From: a bacterium
Lineage (GTDB): Bacteria; Atribacterota; JS1; SB-45; 34-128
Length of the DNA stretch: 12,180 bases
Assembly: GCA_018903015.1 (NCBI GenBank)
Contig: JAHIPR010000283.1
Location: 1-12,180, forward strand
Reading direction: 5' to 3'
Numbering within the stretch: the stretch's first letter is position 1; the number at the start of each line of letters is the position of its first letter. Of this stretch, positions 1 to 5,225 are shown one piece after another. A program made the position numbers and the translations under genes. The notes beneath the pieces are model-generated. The model saw only the letters and a program-made list of their open reading frames with translations. It made no database searches and was not told where the DNA came from.

Positions 1-2
1 AT

Positions 3-140
3 GCCAGTGTAGTAGATATGTTAAAGGCAGTGGATATGATCTCCAAAGAAAGACAGACAAAACCAGGATTAATCGGCCCGGTTGTGGCCCCCTATCTTCG
101 CACCAATAACTTTACCTTTTCCAGCAAAACAAGCTTTTAA
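3..140 (+). CDS. 3' end of an unrecognised gene (partial)
   Basis: An open frame enters from the left edge and ends at a TAA at 138-140, giving the last 45 residues of a protein. The residues look protein-like: LKAVDMISKERQTKPG followed by LIGPVVAPYL and a Ser/Thr/Phe-rich tail. I do not recognise the family and assign no function. A second frame is also open to about 110 but reads less like protein. A short inverted repeat (AACAGG at 139-144, CCTGTT at 153-158) follows the stop at once, without a T-run, so it is at best a weak terminator. Residues upstream of the window would be needed to identify the protein. Confidence 0.4.
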   Translation, partial: ASVVDMLKAVDMISKERQTKPGLIGPVVAPYLRTNNFTFSSKTSF

Positions 141-287
141 CAGGAACCCTCCCCTGTTCCTACAAGAAACATCTTAACCGTTTTCGTTCTCGTAATTGTA
201 GGTTACAAAAGAAGCAAATTTGGCTTAAAGACAATGGTTTTCTTGCATGAATAATATATAGAGGAGGTAAATCTCGAAAAAAAATTC

Positions 288-324
288 CAAGAATTTTGAA
301 AAAACATTTTAAAAAAAATTCTTG
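288..324. repeat. Inverted repeat overlapping the -35 box
   Basis: CAAGAATTTT at 288-297 is the exact reverse complement of AAAATTCTTG at 315-324, with 17 bases between them. The right arm shares three bases with the candidate -35 box. In DNA this could bind a dimeric regulator. AT-rich sequence makes chance inverted repeats more likely, so confidence is low. Confidence 0.3.
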
Positions 325-350
325 ACTTTTTTTTGGGGGGATTGTAATAT
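322..350 (+). promoter_or_regulatory. Candidate sigma-70 promoter with T8G6 spacer
   Basis: A -35 box TTGACT (322-327, five of six consensus bases) is followed 17 bases later by TAATAT (345-350, four of six). An alternative -10, TATTAT at 348-353 (five of six), has a 20-base spacer. The spacer is mostly a homopolymer pair, T at 327-334 and G at 335-340. The -35 overlaps the right arm of the inverted repeat 288-324, which could be an operator. It is the best promoter candidate upstream of the TRAP genes and would give a leader of over 300 bases before dctP. Confidence 0.45.
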
Positions 351-491
351 TATAAAAAGTACTAAAAGCCAACGCAGGTCTCTTAAAGGAGGTGGTATCT
401 ATTAGCAGTTTGGGGGGAAATGGTAGATTTTTAGGCTGAAATGTTCTTTTTAAACTTATATGTGCTTGCAAAATTTGTTTCTTTTTTCAAA

Positions 492-514
492 TGTGACCTT
501 GTGACCTAATGTCA
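492..514 (+). promoter_or_regulatory. Tandem TGTGACCT repeats with dyad, possible operator
   Basis: The 8-base unit TGTGACCT occurs twice head to tail at 492-499 and 500-507. The second copy also forms a small dyad, TGAC (502-505) with GTCA (511-514), five bases apart. It sits just before the Shine-Dalgarno at 528-536, a plausible place for a repressor or activator site controlling the TRAP operon. The regulator is unknown; half-sites of the TGTGA type are used by the CRP/FNR family, but the usual N6 palindrome is absent. Confidence 0.3.
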
Positions 515-544
515 AGATATTATTATAAAGGAGGTGAATAAGGT

Positions 545-679
545 ATGATGATAGAGAGTATGCCTGCCTGTCCGATAGGGGTTATCCACAATTTTCTGTG
601 GATGGTAAAACTGAAGAAAGAACCAAAGAAGAAACTACTATTACCACTATCACTGCTCTTTTACTCCTCTCTATTTTAA
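545..679 (+). CDS. Possible 44-residue leader peptide before dctP
   Basis: An ATG at 545 lies ten bases after a strong Shine-Dalgarno (AAAGGAGGTG, 527-536) and opens a 44-codon frame ending in TAA at 677-679. The C-terminal half is lysine-rich (KLKKEPKKK) and then hydrophobic (LLLPLSLLFYSSLF). I recognise no family. It ends 13 bases before the dctP start, which itself has only a poor ribosome site, so translation here could load ribosomes onto dctP. A different frame over the same DNA (to 696) also looks protein-like, so one of the two may be a chance ORF, or a frameshift may join them. Confidence 0.3.
   Translation: MMIESMPACPIGVIHNFLWMVKLKKEPKKKLLLPLSLLFYSSLF
584..603 (+). repeat. Hairpin ATCCACA/TGTGGAT in the dctP leader
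   Basis: ATCCACA (584-590) and TGTGGAT (597-603) form a perfect seven-base stem with a six-base ATTTTC loop. It lies inside the small leader ORFs, 90 bases before dctP. No T-run follows, so it is not a terminator; it could shape the leader RNA. The left arm with two preceding bases spells TTATCCACA, a DnaA-box consensus, most likely by chance. Confidence 0.35.
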
Positions 680-696
680 TACCCAGAAGAAAATGA
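598..696 (+). CDS. Possible single-span microprotein overlapping dctP
   Basis: In the frame -1 to the 44-codon ORF, the DNA reads a charged stretch (DGKTEERTKEE), then a threonine-rich hydrophobic segment (TTITTITALLLLSILIP), then RRK and TGA. The stop at 694-696 overlaps the dctP ATG as ATGA, the usual arrangement for translational coupling. The only standard start is GTG at 598, which lacks a Shine-Dalgarno, and the frame is open back to 538 without an ATG. The pattern of polar region, one membrane span and terminal basic residues would suit a membrane microprotein or a C-terminal anchor. Expression is unproven. Confidence 0.25.
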   Translation: MDGKTEERTKEETTITTITALLLLSILIPRRK

Positions 697-1709
697 AAAA
701 GATAATTTTTGTTACACTTTTAATGGTTATTGTATTAGCCAGTTCAGTAGCTGCCGCACCCATCAGGTGGAGGCTTCAATCGTATGCCGGTCCTGCCCTG
801 AATGACCATGTCAGTAAAAACGCAATAGATGAGTTTAATATTGCAGCGAACGGAGAGATGTTCATCGAAGTATATACAGCTGATCAGCTGGTGCCCCATG
901 GTGAGCTATTTCGGGCATTACAGGAGGGAACAATTGACGCAGTCGTTAGTGACGATGACTCAATGGCGGCTCCTGTAGATGTAGCTATATTTGGAGCTTA
1001 TTTCCCTCTTATTGCACGCTACGGACTAGATGTTAACGTACTGTGGAATTGGTGGGGGCTGAACGAAATTTGGAAGGAAGCCTATGATGAGATAGAAGGT
1101 GTTACCTGGCTAAGCCAGGGGAGCTGGGACCCATGCAATTTTGCTACCACCAAACCAATCCGATCCATTGAAGACTTTAAGGGACTGAGAATATATATGT
1201 TCCCGACCGGGGGCAAGTTCATGCAACAATTCGGTGTTGTCCCGATAGTCATGCCCTATGAGGACGTTGAGATGGCCATTCAAACGGGTATGTTAGACGG
1301 AGTTTCTTGGTGCGGCCTCACTGAGATTTATACTGTCGGATGGGCTGATGTTACCGACTATTATCTGACTAATCCTATCTCTGGAGGCTGGTCAGGTGGT
1401 TGGTTTGTTAACACCAAGGCATGGGAGAAGGTGCCTCCTCACCTACAGCAGTTGTTCCTGCTGGCAATAGACAAATCGCACTACTACCGACTACATTGGT
1501 ACTGGTGGGGTGAAGCTCACTACCGAACGAAGGGAGAAAAGTTGGAACTCACCACCATCCCTGACGAGGAGTGGAAGGTGGTGGAAGAGGCGGCACTAAA
1601 GTACTGGGACGAGATTGCTGCCACGAGCCCCAGGAGGGCCAGGGTGGTAGCCATATTCAAAGAGTACATCGAGACCATGAAAGAAGCCGGTCCTCCCTAC
1701 CGATACTGA
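693..1709 (+). CDS. dctP: TRAP transporter solute-binding protein (DctP family)
   Basis: This is the periplasmic or extracytoplasmic receptor of a TRAP transporter, which captures an organic solute and hands it to the DctQM membrane complex. The 338 residues start with a signal peptide (MKKIIFVTLLMVIVLASSVAAA) that ends in a signal peptidase I-like AAA site near residue 22 with no lipobox cysteine. Family features include YTADQLVPHGELFRALQ (61-77), the KGLRIYMFP segment (163-171) and the MAIQTGMLDG motif (194-203). In most DctP proteins the position of Tyr168 is an arginine that salt-bridges the substrate carboxylate. The protein is tryptophan-rich, resembling the mannitol/chloroaromatic-type branch of the family. 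The start has a poor ribosome site and overlaps an upstream TGA, so it may be coupled to the leader ORF. The exact solute cannot be told. Confidence 0.93.
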   Translation: MKKIIFVTLLMVIVLASSVAAAPIRWRLQSYAGPALNDHVSKNAIDEFNIAANGEMFIEVYTADQLVPHGELFRALQEGTIDAVVSDDDSMAAPVDVAIFGAYFPLIARYGLDVNVLWNWWGLNEIWKEAYDEIEGVTWLSQGSWDPCNFATTKPIRSIEDFKGLRIYMFPTGGKFMQQFGVVPIVMPYEDVEMAIQTGMLDGVSWCGLTEIYTVGWADVTDYYLTNPISGGWSGGWFVNTKAWEKVPPHLQQLFLLAIDKSHYYRLHWYWWGEAHYRTKGEKLELTTIPDEEWKVVEEAALKYWDEIAATSPRRARVVAIFKEYIETMKEAGPPYRY

Positions 1710-1740
1710 TGAACTGGGTAATAATAGTTTAGTATAGTAT

Positions 1741-1806
1741 AGAGGTTTCCCTTCCCTATCCGGCTCTACATTAAGGCTAGGGAAAGGCTAAGGAGGGGAG
1801 ACCTCT
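1741..1806 (+). repeat. Strong hairpin between dctP and dctQ
   Basis: The outer arms AGAGGTTTCCC (1741-1751) and GGGAGACCTCT (1796-1806) pair over 11 bases with one G-U. An inner stem pairs TTCCCTA (1752-1758) with TAGGGAA (1778-1784), extended by two more pairs past a mismatch. There is no T-run. Hairpins in this place commonly protect the upstream transcript or cause partial termination, raising binding-protein output above the membrane subunits. That role is inferred here. Confidence 0.65.
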
Positions 1807-1839
1807 AAAATTTTAACTTAATGGACAGGGGAAATTAAA

Positions 1840-2349
1840 ATGATTAAAGCAGCAAAAATCTACGTCCGATATATGGACGCAACCAGCCGGGCGGTAGGTA
1901 AGTTTGTAATGTTTTTGGTTTTTGCAATGATAGGCATTCTAATTTATGAGACTGTGTCCAGGACCATCTTTAACCGCCCGCATGTATGGTCAATGGAGAC
2001 TGCGCAGTTTGTTATGGCCGCCTATTACTTGCTTGGAGGTGGGTACACCCTGCTTATGGGGGGCCACGTTAGAATGGACCTCTTATACAACAAGTGGTCG
2101 GCGAAGAGAAAAGCTGTTGCCGATGTTATTACCTTTTTTATCATACTCCTATACCTTGTGGTACTCCTCTACGGTGGTTTCCAAGGTATTCAATATGCAC
2201 TTAAATATAAGCAGGTGACTTATTCTGCATGGGCACCACAGGTGGCTCCCATCAAAATTATTATGCAGATAGGAATCGTTATGATGCTCTTACAGCTAAT
2301 AGCCGAGTTTATCAAGGACCTGGCAATAATTAGAGGGGAGGATATATAA
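1840..2349 (+). CDS. dctQ: TRAP transporter small membrane subunit (DctQ family)
   Basis: This 169-residue integral membrane protein is the small permease component that joins DctM and the solute-loaded receptor. Four membrane spans can be read at about residues 21-41, 52-75, 93-115 and 137-157. The first loop has the family's arginine/asparagine-tryptophan-glutamate pattern (SRTIFNRPHVWSMETAQ, residues 40-56). The start ATG follows AGGGGA (1827-1832) at a spacing of seven bases. It is separated from dctP by the hairpin and ends seven bases before dctM. Length and topology match ordinary DctQ proteins, and no defects are visible. Confidence 0.9.
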   Translation: MIKAAKIYVRYMDATSRAVGKFVMFLVFAMIGILIYETVSRTIFNRPHVWSMETAQFVMAAYYLLGGGYTLLMGGHVRMDLLYNKWSAKRKAVADVITFFIILLYLVVLLYGGFQGIQYALKYKQVTYSAWAPQVAPIKIIMQIGIVMMLLQLIAEFIKDLAIIRGEDI

Positions 2350-2356
2350 ATATATT

Positions 2357-3685
2357 ATGGTTAGTTATAGTTTTTCGCTTATGGCTATTCTTATGTTCGC
2401 TTCGATGATTGTCATGCTTCTCACCGGGCGACAAATCTTTGCCGTTATCGGTGGTGTATCCGCTATTTTCTCTCTACTCCTGTGGGGGAAGGGTGGTGTG
2501 GGGATGTCTTACCATGCAAGCTTTCAGCTGCTGGTTTGGTATCCGCTCCTAACCCTGCCTTTATTCATCTACATCGGGTATATGTTTTCTAAATCAGGCA
2601 TAGCGGATGATCTATATGAAATGTTACATGTCTGGATGGGTCCAGTCAGGGGTGGCTTAGCCATAGGAACCATTGTTCTGATGGCCATAATATCGGCTAT
2701 AAACGGGTTAAGTGTAGCTGGCATGGCTGTTGGAAGTTCTATCGCTTTACCAGAAATGCTTAAGCGAAAATATGACAAGCAAATGATAACCGGTGTAGTC
2801 CAGGCTGGTAGTTCCTTAGGCATCATGATACCGCCCAGCGTAGTTCTGGTTCTTTACGGAATGATAGCCAGGCAACCGGTTGGACGTCTGTGGATGGCCG
2901 GTTTTTTACCTGGCTTCCTGCTGGCAGGCTTGTTTATCCTATATATCTTTATTAGATGCCTGATTCAGCCAGAGATGGGGCCAGCGTTGTCCCCGGAAGA
3001 ACGTAATATTCCTTTTAAACAGAAAATCCGGCTGCTCCGGGCCGGGCTAGTTCCCATATTAATTATTTTTATGATGTCTGGACTGTTCTTCATGGGAATA
3101 ACCAGTCTAGTCGAGAGTGCAGCCGTAGGTGCAACAGTAATTACCATTGCCGCTGTTTTCAATCGGCGGTTAAGCTGGAAGTTAATGACTGAAGTACTGC
3201 GTGATACCTTAAGTGTTAGCTGCATGTTTATGTGGATTATTCTCGCGGCACTTGCTTTTGGTGCCATCTTTGATGGTCTTGGCGCTGTACATGCAATAGA
3301 GGAACTATTTCTCAGGTACGGGTTCGGCAGGTGGGGAATAATGATTATGATGCAGCTTTCCTATCTCTTAATGGGCATGTTTCTGGACGATACGGCCATG
3401 CTCATCATTGTTGCTCCTCTTTATGTTCCCCTGGTAATCAAGATGGGCTTTAACCCGATTTGGTATGGTATTCTCTATACTATAACCTGCCAGATAGCTT
3501 ACCTGACGCCTCCTTTTGGATATAACCTGTTTCTTATGAGGGCGATGGCTCCTAAAGAGATATCGCTGGCAGATATCTACCGCTCGGTAATCCCTTTTGT
3601 GCTGATTATGATTCTTGGTTTAGGTATTATAATGATATTTCCCCAAATAGCCCTATGGTTACCCAATTTATATTTCGGGAAATGA
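2357..3685 (+). CDS. dctM: TRAP transporter large permease (DctM family)
   Basis: This 442-residue polytopic protein is the transport channel, driving solute uptake with an ion gradient (usually sodium). It has about twelve hydrophobic segments and the hallmark motifs of the family: LTLPLFIYIG (65-74), GSSLGIMIPPS (151-161), VESAAVGA (252-259), MFLDDTAM (341-348) and TPPFGYNLF (384-392). A GGGGAGG ribosome site inside the end of dctQ (2335-2341) lies 15 bases before the ATG, a long gap, so expression may rely on coupling with dctQ. The product is full length. The TGA stop overlaps an ATG (ATGA at 3682-3685) that opens only a 14-codon frame. Confidence 0.94.
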   Translation: MVSYSFSLMAILMFASMIVMLLTGRQIFAVIGGVSAIFSLLLWGKGGVGMSYHASFQLLVWYPLLTLPLFIYIGYMFSKSGIADDLYEMLHVWMGPVRGGLAIGTIVLMAIISAINGLSVAGMAVGSSIALPEMLKRKYDKQMITGVVQAGSSLGIMIPPSVVLVLYGMIARQPVGRLWMAGFLPGFLLAGLFILYIFIRCLIQPEMGPALSPEERNIPFKQKIRLLRAGLVPILIIFMMSGLFFMGITSLVESAAVGATVITIAAVFNRRLSWKLMTEVLRDTLSVSCMFMWIILAALAFGAIFDGLGAVHAIEELFLRYGFGRWGIMIMMQLSYLLMGMFLDDTAMLIIVAPLYVPLVIKMGFNPIWYGILYTITCQIAYLTPPFGYNLFLMRAMAPKEISLADIYRSVIPFVLIMILGLGIIMIFPQIALWLPNLYFGK

Positions 3686-3694
3686 AGCTAGAAA

Positions 3695-3823
3695 ATGGCG
3701 ATAATGCCTGTGCCTGTAACCAATGAAACGGTGATTATTCAGACTCCCGAAGGGAGGAGGTTTGTTTTCATTATTACGATAGCGAAAAGAAAACAAGACT
3801 TAACAAAGGAGGTTGATAAATAA
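3695..3823 (+). CDS. Possible 42-residue protein after dctM
   Basis: An ATG at 3695 opens a frame of 42 codons ending in TAA at 3821-3823. The residues are protein-like: VPVTNETVIIQTPEGRRFVF, followed by a lysine/glutamate-rich end (KRKQDLTKEVDK). It starts ten bases after dctM but has no clear Shine-Dalgarno. A small CTCCC/GGGAG hairpin lies inside it, which argues against a translated gene if that hairpin terminates transcription. I recognise no family. It may be a chance ORF or a remnant. Confidence 0.25.
   Translation: MAIMPVPVTNETVIIQTPEGRRFVFIITIAKRKQDLTKEVDK
3744..3769 (+). terminator. Weak terminator-like hairpin after the TRAP genes
   Basis: CTCCC (3744-3748) and GGGAG (3752-3756) form a short stem with a GAA loop. 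Four bases later comes the T-rich run TTTGTTTTC (3761-3769). The stem is only five pairs and the T-run is displaced, so termination would be partial. It lies within the possible 42-codon ORF. The remaining sequence to 3915 holds an orphan AAAGGAGGT (3805-3813) and no clear promoter. Confidence 0.3.
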
Positions 3824-3915
3824 CAGGGTTTATTAAAGTATTTTAAGAACCATATTGCTTGATAGGTTAAATTAATTTTCTGGTGTAAAAAGAATTTATA
3901 AAGGAGGTCAGTTAA

Positions 3916-5175
3916 ATGACAGAACTTAATAAAGTATTTGAAAGTTATTGGTTAAGTAGAATCGATAAATATAGGCATACTCCCAGAGTGAATTTTGGGG
4001 TTGGAGCAGTGGATAAGATAGGAGAGTTGGCCAAAGAGATTGCCAAAAACACAAAGTGCATAATCCTTACTGATAAGTCGTTAAGAAAAATTGGTTTAAT
4101 GGAAAGGCCAAAGAAGTCTTTAGAGGACGCAGGTTTCACCGTTGACATTTATGATGCAGAAGCAAAGGAGCCTGTATTAGAAGAGGTGAAGAAAATTATC
4201 AAGTTGGTAAAAGGGAAAGGTTACGGGCTGGTTGTGGGCATTGGTGGTGGTGCGGTTATGGATATAGCTAAAATGGTTGCTGTTATGTCGGAGACGGCTG
4301 GTGAATTAGAGGAATATGTTTGTCCGAGCACTAAACCTTTAACCGGATCGAAACCGAAAATATTAATCTCTACCACCTCTGGAACAGGCAGCGAATGTTC
4401 TAATACGGCGGTAGTGATTGTGCCTAACGTTATAGGACCAATTAAAACATGGATAACAGGCGATCTGGTTCTCGCTGATGCTGCTGTAATAGACCCGAGC
4501 TTAACAGTAGGGTTACCCCCCAGGGTAACTGCTGGAAGTGGAATGGATGCTCTGAGCCATACTGCAGAAGCTGTTTTATCTTTACAGGCAAATCCTTTTT
4601 CTGATGCCTTATCTTTAAAGGCGGTAGAACTTGTTTCTCAGAATTTGAGAACAGCATATCATCAAGGAAATAACCTTGAGGCAAGATGGAACATGGCTTT
4701 AGCATCTTCAATAGGTGGAACAATTATAAGTTACCCTTGGGTGGCTGGACCTGCAGTATTATGCCATGTAGCTTCTGAGGGAATATCAGCAAAATATGGT
4801 ATTCCTCATGGTGAAGCTTGTGGTGTATTACTTCCCTTCGTGTATTGGTATAATTTACCTGATGCTTATGCCAGGAGGAAATTAATAAAAATAGCGGAGT
4901 CAATGGGAGAAGATGTATTTGGGTTAGAGGTTAAAGAAGCAGCACAAAAAGCCATTACAGCTACTTTTGATTTATTAGAAGATGTTGATTTGCCTACGAA
5001 TCTAAAAGCTTACAATATACCGGAAAAAGATATACCAGCGATTTCAGAGTATATATTAAATCGAGCTGAAGAGATGTATTCGATGTCTCAGTACAATCCG
5101 AGAAAGGCAACTTTAGAAAATATAAAGGAGTTCTTTAATAAAGCGTTTAAAGGAAGGGAATCCATTGGACTTTAA
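3916..5175 (+). CDS. Iron-containing alcohol dehydrogenase
   Basis: This 419-residue cytoplasmic enzyme belongs to the group III (iron-activated) alcohol dehydrogenases, which interconvert an alcohol and its aldehyde or ketone with NAD(P)H. The N-terminal Rossmann-like half contains GGGAVMDIAK (110-119), which binds the nucleotide, and TTSGTGSE (153-160). The C-terminal helical half has the metal ligands of this family, by motif: Asp211 and His215 in MDALSH, His284 in LCHVASEG and His298 in IPHGEA. All four are present, so the enzyme should be active. An excellent AAAGGAGGT site lies before the ATG. The AOR gene follows after 50 bases, which suggests joint action on an aldehyde. The substrate is not deducible. 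Confidence 0.93.
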   Translation: MTELNKVFESYWLSRIDKYRHTPRVNFGVGAVDKIGELAKEIAKNTKCIILTDKSLRKIGLMERPKKSLEDAGFTVDIYDAEAKEPVLEEVKKIIKLVKGKGYGLVVGIGGGAVMDIAKMVAVMSETAGELEEYVCPSTKPLTGSKPKILISTTSGTGSECSNTAVVIVPNVIGPIKTWITGDLVLADAAVIDPSLTVGLPPRVTAGSGMDALSHTAEAVLSLQANPFSDALSLKAVELVSQNLRTAYHQGNNLEARWNMALASSIGGTIISYPWVAGPAVLCHVASEGISAKYGIPHGEACGVLLPFVYWYNLPDAYARRKLIKIAESMGEDVFGLEVKEAAQKAITATFDLLEDVDLPTNLKAYNIPEKDIPAISEYILNRAEEMYSMSQYNPRKATLENIKEFFNKAFKGRESIGL

Positions 5176-5225
5176 TAATTTTACAGTTAGATAGATTTAA
5201 AAAAATTAAACAAAGGAGGTAAAAA

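Larger units (their letters stand above)
141..544 (+). other. AT-rich leader upstream of the TRAP operon
   Basis: These 400 bases hold no convincing gene. They contain an inverted repeat (CAAGAATTTT 288-297, AAAATTCTTG 315-324), a candidate promoter at 322-350, and tandem TGTGACCT repeats at 492-507. Three Shine-Dalgarno-like motifs occur, at 261-268 (GAGGAGGT), 385-394 (AAAGGAGGTG) and 528-536. The first has no start codon after it. The second is followed at good spacing only by ATT, in a 12-codon frame. The third serves a small ORF starting at 545. The leader could be regulatory or could hold decayed small genes. No known riboswitch or tRNA fold was recognised. Confidence 0.5.

Noticed and set aside
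230..248. Possible sigma-54 promoter (TGG...TTGC)
   Set aside because: The GG-to-GC distance is nine bases rather than the required twelve.
160..471. 103-codon open frame on the minus strand in the leader
   Set aside because: Its composition is Phe/Pro/Leu/Lys-rich with no domain-like pattern, it arises from AT-rich sequence, and the plus-strand promoter and ribosome sites run against it.
582..590. TTATCCACA, a perfect DnaA-box consensus, with a facing near-match at 597-605
   Set aside because: A single consensus box with one imperfect partner, with no dnaA or dnaN gene and no box cluster, does not indicate an origin. The pair is explained by the small hairpin.
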